From the NCBI GenBank assembly GCA_963680875.1, contig OY804585.1, forward strand, positions 42,143,414 through 42,207,413: a stretch of DNA of 64,000 nucleotides. The letters run 5' to 3'. The position numbers were made by a program, and so were the translations under genes. Within the stretch, counting starts at the first letter, position 1, and each line of letters starts with the position of its first letter. The notes beneath the pieces are model-generated. The model had not been told where the DNA came from. It saw only the letters and a program-made list of their open reading frames with translations, and did not search any database. Shown one piece after another: positions 12,601 through 28,324 of the stretch. This stretch comes from Bathymodiolus brooksi. Its lineage: Eukaryota > Mollusca > Bivalvia > Mytilida > Modiolidae.

Positions 12601-12999
12601 TAATAGATAAACCTGTTGTATTATATAGTATCTGTGATAGATAAACTGAATAATAGATAAACTTGTTGTATTATATAGTATCTGTGATAGCTAGACTAGA
12701 TAATAGATAAACCTGTTATATTATATAGTATCTGTGATAGATAAACTAGATAATAGATAAACTTGTTGTATTATATATTATCTGTGATAGATAAACTAGA
12801 TAATAGATAAACCTGTTGTATTATATAGTATCTGTGATAGATAAACTGAATAATAGATAAACCTGTTGTATTATATAGTATCTGTGATAGATAAACTGAA
12901 TAATAGATAAACTTGTTGTATTATATAGTATCTGTGATAGATAAACTAGATAATAGATAAACTTGTTGTATTATATAGTATCTGTGATAGCTAGACTAG

Positions 13000-13690
13000 A
13001 TAATAGATAAACTTGTTATATTATATATTGTTGTATTGTATAGTATCCGTGATAGGTAAACTAGATAATAGATAAACCGGTTGTATTATATAGTATCTGT
13101 GATAGATAAACTGAATAATAGATAAACTTGTTGTATTATATAGTATCTGTGATAGATAAACTAGATAATAGATAAACTTGTTGTATTATATAGTATCTGT
13201 GATAGCTAGACTAGATAATAGATAAACCTGTTATATTATATAGTATCTGTGATAGATAAACTAGATAATAGATAAACTTGTTGTATTATATATTATCTGT
13301 GATAGATAAACTAGATAATAGATAAACTTGTTATATTATATATTGTTGTATTGTATAGTATCCGTGATAGGTAAACTAGATAATAGATAAACCTGTTGTA
13401 TTATATAGTATCTGTGATAGGTAAACTGAATAATGGATAAACTTGTTGTATTATATAGTATCTGTGATAGATAAACTAGATAATAGATAAACTTGTTGTA
13501 TTATATAGTATATGTGAGAGATAAACTAGATAATAGATAAACTTGTTGTATTATATGGTATCTGTGATAGATAAACTAGATAATAGATAAACTTGTTGAA
13601 TTATATAGTATCTGTGATAGATAAACTTGTTATATTATATATTGTTGTATTGTATAGTATCTGTGATAGATACACTAGATAATAGATAAA
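13000..13690 (+). repeat. First copy of a 2,342-bp offset repeat
   Basis: About 690 bp pairs with 15342-16032. Rare markers at constant offset are AAACCGG (13077 with 15419), GTAAACTGA (13421 with 15763) and GATACACTAG (13671 with 16013). AAACCGG also occurs at 10539, so this lineage reaches further left. Confidence 0.8.
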
Positions 13691-15341
13691 CTTGTTGTAT
13701 TGTATAGCATCTGTGATAGATAAACTAGATAATAGATAAACTTGTTGTATTATATAGTATCTGTGATAGATAAACTAGATAATAGATAAACTTGTTATAT
13801 TATATAGTATATGTGATAGATAAACTAGATAATAGATAAAGTTGTTGTATTGTATAGTATCTGTGATAGATAAACTAGATAATAGATAAACCTGCTGTAT
13901 TATATAGTATCTGTGATAGATAAACTAGATAATAGATAAACTTGTTGTATTATATAGTATCTGTGATAGATAAACTAGATAATAGATAAACTTGTTGTAC
14001 TATATAGTATCTGTGATAGATAAACTAGATAATAGATAATCTTGTTGTATTATATAGTATCTGTGATAGATAAACTAGATAATAGACAAACTTGTTGTAT
14101 TATTTAGTATCTGTGATAGATAAACTAGATAATAGATAAACTTGTTGTATTATATAGTATCTGTGATAGATAAACTAGATAATAGATAAACTTGTTGTAC
14201 TATATAGTATTTGTGATAGATAAACTAGATAATAGATAAACTTGTTGTATTATATAGTATCTGTGATAGCTAGACTAGATAATAGATAAACCTGTGATAT
14301 TATATAATATCTGTGATAGATAAACTAGATAATAGATAAACTTGTTGTATTATATATTATCTGTGATAGATAAACTAGATAATAGATAAACTTGTTATAT
14401 TATATATTGTTGTATTGTATAGTATCCGTGATAGGTAAACTAGATAATAGATAAACCTGTTGTATTATATAGTATCTGTGATAGATAAACTGAATAATAG
14501 ATAAACTTGTTGTATTATATAGTATCTGTGATAGATAAACTAGATAATAGATAAACTTGTTGTATTATATAGTATCTGTGATAGCTAGACTAGATAATAG
14601 ATAAACCTGTTATATTATATAGTATCTGTGATAGATAAACTAGATAATAGATAAACTTGTTGTATTATATATTATCTGTGATAGATAAACTAGATAATAG
14701 ATAAACTTGTTATATTATATATTTTTGTATTGCATAGTATCCGTGATAGGTAAACTAGATAATAGATAAACCTGTTGTATTATATAGTATCTGTGATAGA
14801 TAAACTGAATAATAGATAAACTTGTTGTATTATATAGTATCTGTGATAGATAAACTAGATAATAGATAAACTTGTTGTATTATATAGTATATGTGAGAGA
14901 TAAACTTGTTATATTATATATTGTTGTATTGTATAGTATCTGTGATAGATAAACTAGATAATAGATAAATTTGTTGTATTATATAGTATCTGTGATAGAT
15001 AAACTTGTTGTATTATATAGTATCTGTGATAGATAAACTAGATAATAGATAAACCTGCTGTATTATATAGTATCTGTGATAGATAAACTAGATAATAGAT
15101 AAACTTGTTGTATTATATAGTATCTGTGATAGATAAACTAGATAATAGATAAACTTGTTGTACTATATAGTATCTGTGATAGATAAACTAGATAATAGAT
15201 AATCTTGTTGTATTATATAGTATCTGTGATAGCTAGACTAGATAATAGATAAACCTGTTATATTATATAGTATCTGTGATAGATAAACTAGATAATAGAT
15301 AAACTTGTTGTATTATATATTATCTGTGATAGATAAACTAG

Positions 15342-16032
15342 ATAATAGATAAACTTGTTATATTATATATTGTTGTATTGTATAGTATCCGTGATAGGTA
15401 AACTAGATAATAGATAAACCGGTTGTATTATATAGTATCTGTGATAGATAAACTGAATAATAGATAAACTTGTTGTATTATATAGTATCTGTGATAGATA
15501 AACTAGATAATAGATAAACTTGTTGTATTATATAGTATCTGTGATAGCTAGACTAGATAATAGATAAACCTGTTATATTATATAGTATCTGTGATAGATA
15601 AACTAGATAATAGATAAACTTGTTGTATTATATATTATCTGTGATAGATAAACTAGATAATAGATAAACTTGTTATATTATATATTGTTGTATTGTATAG
15701 TATCCGTGATAGGTAAACTAGATAATAGATAAACCTGTTGTATTATATAGTATCTGTGATAGGTAAACTGAATAATAGATAAACTTGTTGTATTATATAG
15801 TATCTGTGATAGATAAACTAGATAATAGATAAACTTGTTGTATTATATAGTATATGTGAGAGATAAACTAGATAATAGATAAACTTGTTGTATTATATGG
15901 TATCTGTGATAGATAAACTAGATAATAGATAAACTTGTTGAATTATATAGTATCTGTGATAGATAAACTTGTTATATTATATATTGTTGTATTGTATAGT
16001 ATCTGTGATAGATACACTAGATAATAGATAAA
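15342..16032 (+). repeat. Second copy of the 2,342-bp offset repeat
   Basis: Partner of 13000-13690. It is preceded at about 15190 by a shortened N-T block in which R joins directly to D, so S, C, Q and T (200 bp, four whole monomers) are missing. The same R-to-D junction is seen at about 17630 and 19490, which marks a shared deletion lineage. Confidence 0.78.
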
Positions 16033-17694
16033 TTTGTTGTATTATATAGTATCTGTGATAGATAAACTAGATAATAGATAAACTTGTTATATTATATAGT
16101 ATATGTGATAGATAAACTAGATAATAGATAAAGTTGTTGTATTGTATAGCATCTGTGATAGATAAACTTGTTGTATTATATAGTATCTGTGATAGATAAA
16201 CTAGATAATAGATAAACTTGTTGTATTGTATAGCATCTGTGATAGATAAACTAGATAATAGATAAACTTGTTGTATTATATAGTATCTGTGATAGATAAA
16301 CTAGATAATAGATAAACTTGTTATATTATATAGTATATGTGATAGATAAACTAGATAATAGATAAAGTTGTTGTATTGTATAGTATCTGTGATAGATAAA
16401 CTAGATAATAGATAAACCTGCTGTATTATATAGTATCTGTGATAGATAAACTAGATAATAGATAAACTTGTTGTACTATATAGTATTTGTGATAGATAAA
16501 CTAGATAATAGATAAACTTGTTGTATTATATAGTATCTGTGATAGCTAGACTAGATAATAGATAAACCTGTGATATTATATAATATCTGTGATAGATAAA
16601 CTAGATAATAGATAAACTTGTTGTATTATATATTATCTGTGATAGATAAACTAGATAATAGATAAACTTGTTATATTATATATTGTTGTATTGTATAGTA
16701 TCCGTGATAGGTAAACTAGATAATAGATAAACCTGTTGTATTATATAGTATCTGTGATAGATAAACTGAATAATAGATAAACTTGTTGTATTATATAGTA
16801 TCTGTGATAGATAAACTAGATAATAGATAAACTTGTTGTATTATATAGTATCTGTGATAGCTAGACTAGATAATAGATAAACCTGTTATATTATATAGTA
16901 TCTGTGATAGATAAACTAGATAATAGATAAACTTGTTATATTATATATTGTTGTATTGCATAGTATCCGTGATAGGTAAACTAGATAATAGATAAACCTG
17001 TTGTATTATATAGTATCTGTGATAGATAAACTGAATAATAGATAAACTTGTTGTATTATATAGTATCTGTGATAGATAAACTAGATAATAGATAAACTTG
17101 TTGTATTATATAGTATATGTGAGAGATAAACTTGTTATATTATATACTGTTGTATTGTATAGTATCTGTGATAGATAAACTAGATAATAGATAAATTTGT
17201 TGTATTATATAGTATCTGTGATAGATAAACTTGTTGTATTATATAGTATCTGTGATAGATAAACTAGATAATAGATAAACTTGTTGTATTGTATAGCATC
17301 TGTGATTGATAAACTAGATAATAGATAAACTTGTTGTATTATATAGTATCTGTGATAGATAAACTAGATAATAGATAAACTTGTTATATTATATAGTATA
17401 TGTGATAGATAAACTAGATAATAGATAAAGTTGTTGTATTGTATAGTATCTGTGATAGATAAACTAGATAATAGATAAACCTGCTGTATTATATAGTATC
17501 TGTGATAGATAAACTGGATAATAGATAAACTTGTTGTATTATATAGTATCTGTGATAGATAAACTAGATAATAGATAAACTTGTTGTACTATATAGTATC
17601 TGTGATAGATAAACTAGATAATAGATAATCTTGTTGTATTATATAGTATCTGTGATAGCTAGACTAGATAATAGATAAACCTGTTATATTATAT

Positions 17695-19280
17695 AGTATC
17701 TGTGATAGATAAACTTGTTATATTATATTTTGTTGTATTGTATAGTATCTGTGATAGATAAACTAGATAATAGATAAATTTGTTGTGTTATATAGTATCT
17801 GTGATAGATAAACTTGTTGTATTATATAGTATCTGTGATAGATAAACTAGATAATAAATAAACTTGTTGTATTGTATAGTATCTGTGATAGATAAACTAG
17901 ATAATAGATAAACTTGTTGTATTATATATTATCTGTGATAGATAAACTAGATAATAGATAAACTTGTTATATTATATATTGTTGTATTGTATAGTATCCG
18001 TGATAGGTAAACTAGATAATAGATAAACCTGTTGTATTATATAGTATCTGTGATAGATAAACTGAATAATAGATAAACTTGTTGTATTATATAGTATCTG
18101 TGATAGATAAACTAGATAATAGATAAACTTGTTGTATTATATAGTATCTGTGATAGCTAGACTAGATAATAGATAAACCTGTTATATTATATAGTATCTG
18201 TGATAGATAAACTAGATAATAGATAAACTTGTTGTATTATATATTATCTGTGAAAGATAAACTAGATAATAGATAAACTTGTTATATTATATATTGTTGT
18301 ATTGCATAGTATCCGTGATAGGTAAACTAGATAATAGATAAACCTGTTGTATTATATAGTATCTGTGATAGATAAACTGAATAATAGATAAACTTGTTGT
18401 ATTATATAGTATCTGTGATAGATAAACTAGATAATAGATAAATTTGTTGTATTATATAGTATATGTGAGAGATAAACTTGTTATATTATATATTGTTGTA
18501 TTGTATAGTATCTGTGATAGATAAACTAGATAATAGATAAATTTGTTGTATTATATAGTATCTGTGATAGATAAACTTGTTGTATTATATAGTATCTGTG
18601 ATAGATAAACTAGATAATAGATAAACTTGTTGTATTATATAGTATCTGTGATAGATAAACTAGATAATAGATAAACTTGTTATATTATATAGTATATGTG
18701 ATAGATAAACTAGATAATAGATAAAGTTGTTGTATTGTATAGTATCTGTGATAGATAAACTAGATAATAGATAAACCTGCTGTATTATATAGTATCTGTG
18801 ATAGATAAACTAGATAATAGATAAACTTGTTGTATTATATAGTATCTGTGATAGATAAACTAGATAATAGATAAACTTGTTATATTATATATTGTTGTAT
18901 TGTATAGTATCCGTGATAGGTAAACTAGATAATAGATAAACCTGTTGTATTATATAGTATCTGTGATAGATAAACTGAATAATAGATAAACTTGTTGTAT
19001 TATATAGTATCTGTGATAGATAAACTAGATAATAGATAAACTTGTTGTATTATATAGTATATGTGAGAGATAAACTAGATAATAGATAAACTTGTTGTAT
19101 TTATATGGTATCTGTGATAGATAAACTAGATAATAGATAAACTTGTTGAATTATATAGTATCTGTGATAGATAAACTTGTTATATTATATATTGTTGTAT
19201 TGTATAGTATCTGTGATAGATAAACTAGATAATAGATAAATTTGTTGTATTATATAGTATCTGTGATAGATAAACTAGAT
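17695..19280 (+). repeat. First copy of a 2,226-bp offset repeat
   Basis: About 1.59 kb pairs with 19921-21506. Markers at constant offset are TATTATATTTTG (17721 with 19947), TGTTGTGTTA (17781 with 20007), GAAAGAT (18252 with 20478) and the extra-T word GTATTTATATGG (19097 with 21323). The match ends where this copy carries a full monomer leading to AAAGTTG and the other carries the 34-bp type J. Confidence 0.82.
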
Positions 19281-19920
19281 AATAGATAAAGTTGTTGTAT
19301 TGTATAGTATCTGTGATAGATAAACTAGATAATAGATAAACCTGCTGTATTATATAGTATCTGTGATAGATAAACTAGATAATAGATAAACTTGTTGTAT
19401 TATATAGTATCTGTGATAGATAAACTAGATAATAGATAAACTTGTTGTACTATATAGTATCTGTGATAGATAAACTAGATAATAGATAATCTTGTTGTAT
19501 TATATAGTATCTGTGATAGCTAGACTAGATAATAGATAAACCTGTTATATTATATAGTATCTGTGATAGATAAACTAGATAATAGATAAACTTGTTGTAT
19601 TATATATTATCTGTGATAGATAAACTAGATAATAGATAAACTTGTTATATTATATATTGTTGTATTGTATAGTATCCGTGATAGGTAAACTAGATAATAG
19701 ATAAACCTGTTGTATTATATAGTATCTGTGATAGATAAACTGAATAATAGATAAACTTGTTGTATTATATAGTATCTGCGATAGATAAACTAGATAATAG
19801 ATAAACTTGTTGTATTATATAGTATATGTGAGAGATAAACTAGATAATAGATAAACTTGTTGTATTATATGGTATCTGTGATAGATAAACTAGATAATAG
19901 ATAAACTTGTTGAATTATAT

Positions 19921-21506
19921 AGTATCTGTGATAGATAAACTTGTTATATTATATTTTGTTGTATTGTATAGTATCTGTGATAGATAAACTAGATAATAGA
20001 TAAATTTGTTGTGTTATATAGTATCTGTGATAGATAAACTTGTTGTATTATATAGTATCTGTGATAGATAAACTAGATAATAAATAAACTTGTTGTATTG
20101 TATAGTATCTGTGATAGATAAACTAGATAATAGATAAACTTGTTGTATTATATATTATCTGTGATAGATAAACTAGATAATAGATAAACTTGTTATATTA
20201 TATATTGTTGTATTGTATAGTATCCGTGATAGGTAAACTAGATAATAGATAAACCTGTTGTATTATATAGTATCTGTGATAGATAAACTGAATAATAGAT
20301 AAACTTGTTGTATTATATAGTATCTGTGATAGATAAACTAGATAATAGATAAACTTGTTGTATTATATAGTATCTGTGATAGCTAGACTAGATAATAGAT
20401 AAACCTGTTATATTATATAGTATCTGTGATAGATAAACTAGATAATAGATAAACTTGTTGTATTATATATTATCTGTGAAAGATAAACTAGATAATAGAT
20501 AAACTTGTTATATTATATATTGTTGTATTGCATAGTATCCGTGATAGGTAAACTAGATAATAGATAAACCTGTTGTATTATATAGTATCTGTGATAGATA
20601 AACTGAATAATAGATAAACTTGTTGTATTATATAGTATCTGTGATAGATAAACTAGATAATAGATAAATTTGTTGTATTATATAGTATATGTGAGAGATA
20701 AACTTGTTATATTATATATTGTTGTATTGTATAGTATCTGTGATAGATAAACTAGATAATAGATAAATTTGTTGTATTATATAGTATCTGTGATAGATAA
20801 ACTTGTTGTATTATATAGTATCTGTGATAGATAAACTAGATAATAGATAAACTTGTTGTATTATATAGTATCTGTGATAGATAAACTAGATAATAGATAA
20901 ACTTGTTATATTATATAGTATATGTGATAGATAAACTAGATAATAGATAAAGTTGTTGTATTGTATAGTATCTGTGATAGATAAACTAGATAATAGATAA
21001 ACCTGCTGTATTATATAGTATCTGTGATAGATAAACTAGATAATAGATAAACTTGTTGTATTATATAGTATCTGTGATAGATAAACTAGATAATAGATAA
21101 ACTTGTTATATTATATATTGTTGTATTGTATAGTATCCGTGATAGGTAAACTAGATAATAGATAAACCTGTTGTATTATATAGTATCTGTGATAGATAAA
21201 CTGAATAATAGATAAACTTGTTGTATTATATAGTATCTGTGATAGATAAACTAGATAATAGATAAACTTGTTGTATTATATAGTATATGTGAGAGATAAA
21301 CTAGATAATAGATAAACTTGTTGTATTTATATGGTATCTGTGATAGATAAACTAGATAATAGATAAACTTGTTGAATTATATAGTATCTGTGATAGATAA
21401 ACTTGTTATATTATATATTGTTGTATTGTATAGTATCTGTGATAGATAAACTAGATAATAGATAAATTTGTTGTATTATATAGTATCTGTGATAGATAAA
21501 CTTGTT
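19921..21506 (+). repeat. Second copy of the 2,226-bp offset repeat
   Basis: Partner of 17695-19280, joined upstream to a GAATTATA tail where the first copy has CCTGTTATATTATA. GAAAGAT and the extra-T word later reappear together in the 3-kb HOR family at 33.3-42.3 kb, so the two families share ancestry. Confidence 0.8.
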
Positions 21507-22277
21507 GTATTATATAGTATCTGTGATAGATAAACTAGATAATAAATAAACTTGTTGTATTGTATAGTATCTGTGATAGATAAACTAGATAATAGATAAA
21601 CTTGTTGTATTATATATTATCTGTGATAGATAAACTAGATAATAGATAAACTTGTTATATTATATATTGTTGTATTGTATAGTATCCGTGATAGGTAAAC
21701 TAGATAATAGATAAACCTGTTGTATTATATAGTATCTGTGATAGATAAACTGAATAATAGATAAACTTGTTGTATTATATAGTATCTGTGATAGATAAAC
21801 TAGATAATAGATAAACTTGTTGTATTATATAGTATCTGTGATAGCTAGACTAGATAATAGATAAACCTGTTATATTATATAGTATCTGTGATAGATAAAC
21901 TAGATAATAGATAAACTTGTTGTATTATATATTATCTGTGATAGATAAACTAGATAATAGATAAACTTGTTATATTATATATTGTTGTATTATATAGTAT
22001 CCGTGATAGGTAAACTAGATAATAGATAAACCTGTTGTATTATATAGTATCTGTGATAGATAAACTGAATAATAGATAAACTTGTTGTATTATATAGTAT
22101 CTGTGATAGATAAACTAGATAATAGATAAACTTGTTGTATTATATAGTATATGTGAGAGATAAACTTGTTATATTATATATTGTTGTATTGTATAGTATC
22201 TGTGATAGATAAACTAGATAATAGATAAATTTGTTGTATTATATAGTATCTGTGATAGATAAACTTGTTGTATTATA

Positions 22278-22927
22278 TAGTATCTGTGATAGATAAACTA
22301 GATAATAGATAAACTTGTTGTATTGTATAGCATCTGTGATAGATAAACTAGATAATAGATAAACTTGTTGTATTATATAGTATCTGTGATAGATAAACTA
22401 GATAATAGATAAACTTGTTATATTATATAGTATATGTGATAGATAAACTAGATAATAGATAAAGTTGTTGTATTGTATAGTATCTGTGATAGATAAACTA
22501 GATAATAGATAAACCTGCTGTATTATATAGTATCTGTGATAGATAAACTAGATAATAGATAAACTTGTTGTATTATATAGTATCTGTGATAGATAAACTA
22601 GATAATAGATAAACTTGTTGTACTATATAGTATCTGTGATAGATAAACTAGATAATAGATAATCTTGTTGTATTATATAGTATCTGTGATAGATAAACTA
22701 GATAATAGACAAACTTGTTGTATTATTTAGTATCTGTGATAGATAAACTAGATAATAGATAAACTTGTTGTATTATATAGTATCTGTGATAGATAAACTA
22801 GATAATAGATAAACTTGTTGTACTATATAGTATTTGTGATAGATAAACTAGATAATAGATAAACTTGTTGTATTATATAGTATCTGTGATAGCTAGACTA
22901 GATAATAGATAAACCTGTTATATTATA
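22278..22927 (+). repeat. 13-monomer N-T block, 650 bp
   Basis: Thirteen monomers, all 50 bp. Starts: 22278 C; 22328 N (TAGCATCTG); 22378 C with ATATTATA tail; 22428 O (TATATGTGATAG, AAAGTTG); 22478 P (CCTGCTG); 22528 C; 22578 Q (GTACTATA); 22628 R (GATAATCTTG); 22678 S (AGACAAAC, ATTATTTAG); 22728 C; 22778 Q; 22828 T (TAGTATTTG); 22878 D. The full S signature is absent from the first 11.9 kb. It then occurs at 16 places (AGACAAAC core at 11936, 14085, 22708, 26413, 31149, 36048, 39054, 42044, 44684, 47957, 50597, 54483, 55929, 58222, 60865 and 63359). It is the best landmark for following the HORs. Confidence 0.87.
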
Positions 22928-23588
22928 TATTATCTGTGATAGATAAACTAGATAATAGATAAACTTGTTATATTATATATTGTTGTATTGTATAGTATCC
23001 GTGATAGGTAAACTAGATAATAGATAAACCTGTTGTATTATATAGTATCTGTGATAGATAAACTGAATAATAGATAAACTTGTTGTATTATATAGTATCT
23101 GTGATAGATAAACTAGATAATAGATAAACTTGTTGTATTATATAGTATATGTGAGAGATAAACTAGATAATAGATAAACTTGTTGTATTATATGGTATCT
23201 GTGATAGATAAACTAGATAATAGATAAACTTGTTGAATTATATAGTATCTGTGATAGATAAACTTGTTATATTATATATTGTTGTATTGTATAGTATCTG
23301 TGATAGATAAACTAGATAATAGATAAATTTGTTGTATTATATAGTATCTGTGATAGATAAACTTGTTGTATTATATAGTATCTGTGATAGATAAACTAGA
23401 TAATAGATAAACTTGTTGTATTATATATTATCTGTGATAGATAAACTAGATAATAGATAAACTTATTATATTATATATTGTTGTATTGTATAGTATCTGT
23501 GATAGATAAACTAGATAATAGATAAACTTGTTGTATTATATAGTATCTGTGATAGCTAGACTAGATAATAGATAAACCTGTTATATTA

Positions 23589-26500
23589 TATAGTATCTGT
23601 GATAGATAAACTAGATAATAGATAAACTTGTTGTATTATATATTATCTGTGATAGATAAACTAGATAATAGATAAACTTGTTATATTATATATTGTTGTA
23701 TTGTATAGTATCCGTGATAGGTAAACTAGATAATAGATAAACCTGTTGTATTATATAGTATCTGTGATAGATAAACTGAATAATAGATAAACTTGTTGTA
23801 TTATATAGTATCTGTGATAGATAAACTAGATAATAGATAAACTTGTTGTATTATATAGTATATGTGAGAGATAAACTTGTTATATTATATATTGTTGTAT
23901 TGTATAGTATCTGTGATAGATAAACTAGATAATAGATAAATTTGTTGTATTATATAGTATCTGTGATAGATAAACTTGTTGTATTATATAGTATCTGTGA
24001 TAGATAAACTAGATAATAGATAAACTTGTTGTATTGTATAACATCTGTGATAGATAAACTAGATAATAGATAAACTTGTTGTATTATATAGTATCTGTGA
24101 TAGATAAACTAGATAATAGATAAACTTGTTATATTATATAGTATATGTGATAGATAAACTAGATAATAGATAAACCTGCTGTATTATATAGTATCTGTGA
24201 TAGATAAACTAGATAATAGATAAACTTGTTGTATTATATAGTATCTGTGATATATAAATTAGATAATAGATAAACTTGTTATATTATATATTGTTGTATT
24301 GTATAGTATCCTTGATAGGTAAACTAGATAATAGATAAACCTGTTGTATGATATAGTATCTGTGATAGATAAACTGAATAATAGATAAACTTGTTGTATT
24401 ATATAGTATCTGTGATAGATAAACTAGATAATAGATAAACTTGTTGTATTATATAGTATATGTGAGAGATAAACTAGATAATAGATAAACTTGTTGTATT
24501 ATATGGTATCTGTGATAGATAAACTAGATAATAGATAAACTTGTTGAATTATATAGTATCTGTGATAGATAAACTTGTTATATTATATATTGTTGTATTG
24601 TATAGTATCTGTGATAGATAAACTAGATAATAGATAAATTTGTTGTATTATATAGTATCTGTGATAGATAAACTTGTTGTATTATATAGTATCTGTGATA
24701 GATAAACTAGATAATAAATAAACTTGTTGTATTGTATAGTATCTGTGATAGATAAACTAGATAATAGATAAACTTGTTGTATTATATATTATCTGTGATA
24801 GATAAACTAGATAATAGATAAACTTGTTATATTATATATTGTTGTATTGTATAGTATCCGTGATAGGTAAACTAGATAATAGATAAACCTGTTGTATTAT
24901 ATAGTATCTGTGATAGATAAACTGAATAATAGATAAACTTGTTGTATTATATAGTATCTGTGATAGATAAACTAGATAATAGATAAACTTGTTGTATTAT
25001 ATAGTATCTGTGATAGCTAGACTAGATAATAGATAAACCTGTTATATTATATAGTATCTGTGATAGATAAACTAGATAATAGATAAACTTGTTGTATTAT
25101 ATATTATCTGTGATAGATAAACTAGATAATAGATAAACTTGTTGTATTATATAGTATATGTGAGAGATAAACTAGATAATAGATAAACTTGTTGTATCAT
25201 ATGGTATCTGTGATAGATAAACTAGATAATAGATAAACTTGTTGAATTATATAGTATCTGTGATAGATAAACTTGTTATATTATATATTGTTGTATTGTA
25301 TAGTATCTGTGATAGATAAACTAGATAATAGATAAATTTGTTGTATTATATAGTATCTGTGATAGATAAACTTGTTGTATTATATAGTATCTGTGATAGA
25401 TAAACTAGATAATAAATAAACTTGTTGTATTGTATAGTATCTGTTATAGATAAACTAGATAATAGATAAACTTGTTGTATTATATATTATCTGTGATAGA
25501 TAAACTAGATAATAGATAAACTTGTTATATTATATATTGTTGTATTGTATAGTATTCGTGATAGGTAAACTAGATAATAGATAAACCTGTTGTATTATAT
25601 AGTATCTGTGATAGATAAACTGAATAATAGATAAACTTGTTGTATTATATAGTATCTGTGATAGATAAACTAGATAATAGATAAACTTGTTGTATTATAT
25701 AGTATCTGTGATAGCTAGACTAGATAATAGATAAGCCTGTTATATTATATAGTATCTGTGATAGATAAACTGAATAATAGATAAACTTGTTGTATTATAT
25801 AGTATCTGTGATAGATAAACTAGATAATAGATAAACTTGTTGTATTATATAGTATATGTGAGAGATAAACTTGTTATATTATATATTGTTGTATTGTATA
25901 GTATCTGTGATAGATAAACTAGATAATAGATAAATTTGTTGTATTATATAGTATCTGTGATAGATAAACTTGTTGTATTATATAGTATCTGTGATAGATA
26001 AACTAGATAATAGATAAACTTGTTGTATTGTATAGCATCTGTGATAGATAAACTAGATAATAGATAAACTTGTTGTATTATATAGTATCTGTGATAGAAA
26101 AACTAGATAATAGATAAACTTGTTATATTATATAGTATATGTGATAGATAAACTAGATAATAGATAAAGTTGTTGTATTGTATAGTATCTGTGATAGATA
26201 AACTAGATAATAGATAAACCTGCTGTATTATATAGTATCTGTGATAGATAAACTAGATAATAGATAAACTTGTTGTATTATATAGTATCTGTGATAGATA
26301 AACTAGATAATAGATAAACTTGTTGTACTATATAGTATCTGTGATAGATAAACTAGATAATAGATAATCTTGTTGTATTATATAGTATCTGTGATAGATA
26401 AACTAGATAATAGACAAACTTGTTGTATTATTTAGTATCTGTGATAGATAAACTAGATAATAGATAAACTTGTTGTATTATATAGTATCTGTGATAGATA

Positions 26501-28324
26501 AACTAGATAATAGATAAACTTGTTGTACTATATAGTATTTGTGATAGATAAACTAGATAATAGATAAACTTGTTGTATTATATAGTATCTGTGATAGCTA
26601 GACTAGATAATAGATAAACCTGTTATATTATATATTATCTGTGATAGATAAACTAGATAATAGATAAACTTGTTATATTATATATTGTTGTATTGTATAG
26701 TATCCGTGATAGGTAAACTAGATAATAGATAAACCTGTTGTATTATATAGTATCTGTCATAGATAAACTGAATAATAGATAAACTTGTTGTATTATATAG
26801 TATCTGTGATAGATAAACTAGATAATAGATAAACTTGTTGTATTATATAGTATATGTGAGAGATAAACTAGATAATAGATAAACTTGTTGTATTATATGG
26901 TATCTGTGATAGATAAACTAGATAATAGATAAACTTGTTGAATTATATAGTATCTGTGATAGATAAACTTGTTATATTATATATTGTTGTATTGTATAGT
27001 ATCTGTGATAGATAAACTAGATAATAGATAAATTTGTTGTATTATATAGTATCTGTGATAGATAAACTTGTTGTATTATATAGTATCTGTGATAGATAAA
27101 CTAGATAATAAATAAACTTGTTGTATTGTATAGTATCTGTGATAGATAAACTAGATAATAGATAAACTTGTTGTATTATATATTATCTGTGATAGATAAA
27201 CTAGATAATAGATAAACTTGTTATATTATATATTGTTGTATTGTATAGTATCTGTGATAGATAAACTAGATAATAGATAAACTTGTTGTATTATATAGTA
27301 TGTGTGATAGCTAGACTAGATAATAGATAAACCTGTTATATTATATAGTATCTGTGATAGATAAACTAGATAATAGATAAACTTGTTGTATTATATATTA
27401 TCTGTGATAGATAAACTAGATAATAGATAAACTTGTTATATTATATATTGTTATATTGTATAGTATCCGTGATAGGTAAACTAGATAATAGATAAACTTG
27501 TTGTATTATATAGTATCTGTGATAGATAAACTAGATAATAGATAAACTTGTTGTATTATATAGTATATGTGAGAGATAAACTTGTTATATTATATATTGT
27601 TGTATTGTATAGTATCTGTGATAGATAAACTAGATAATAGATAAATTTGTTGTATTATATAGTATCTGTGATAGATAAACTTGTTGTATTATATAGTATC
27701 TGTGATAGATAAACTAGATAATAGATAAACTTGTTGTATTGTATAGCATCTGTGATAGATAAACTAGATAATAGATAAACTTGTTGTATTATATAGTATC
27801 TGTGATAGATAAACTAGATAATAGATAAACTTGTTAAATTATATAGTATATGTGATAGATAAACTAGATAATAGATAAAGTTGTTGTATTGTATAGTATC
27901 TGTGATAGATAAACTAGATAATAGATAAACCTGCTGTATTATATAGTATCTGTGATAGATAAACTAGATAATAGATAAACTTGTTGTATTATATAGTATC
28001 TGTGATAGATAAACTAGATAATAGATAAACTTGTTGTATTTTATAGTATATGTGAGAGATAAACTAGATAATAGATAAACTTGTTGTATTATATGGTATC
28101 TGTGATAGATAAACTAGATAATAGATAAACTTGTTGAATTATATAGTATCTGTGATAGATAAACTTGTTATATTATATATTGTTGTATTGTATAGTATCT
28201 GTGATAGATAAACTAGATAATAGATAAATTTGTTGTATTATATAGTATCTGTGATAGATAAACTTGTTGTATTATATAGTATCTGTGATAGATAAACTAG
28301 ATAATAAATAAACTTGTTGTATTG
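23589..28324 (+). repeat. 4,736-bp HOR, copy 1
   Basis: Bases 23589-28035 match 28325-32771 at a constant offset of 4,736. Rare variants shared at that offset: TAACATC (24041 with 28777), CCTTGATAGG (24311 with 29047), TATCATATGG (25195 with 29931), CTGTTATAG (25441 with 30177), AAGCCTG (25735 with 30471), TAGAAAAAC (26095 with 30831), TGTCATAG (26755 with 31491), TGTGTGATAG (27301 with 32037) and TAAATTATA (27835 with 32571). The only difference I noticed in the matching part is G at 27996 against A at 32732. The duplication must be recent, or the copies are actively homogenised. Confidence 0.9.
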
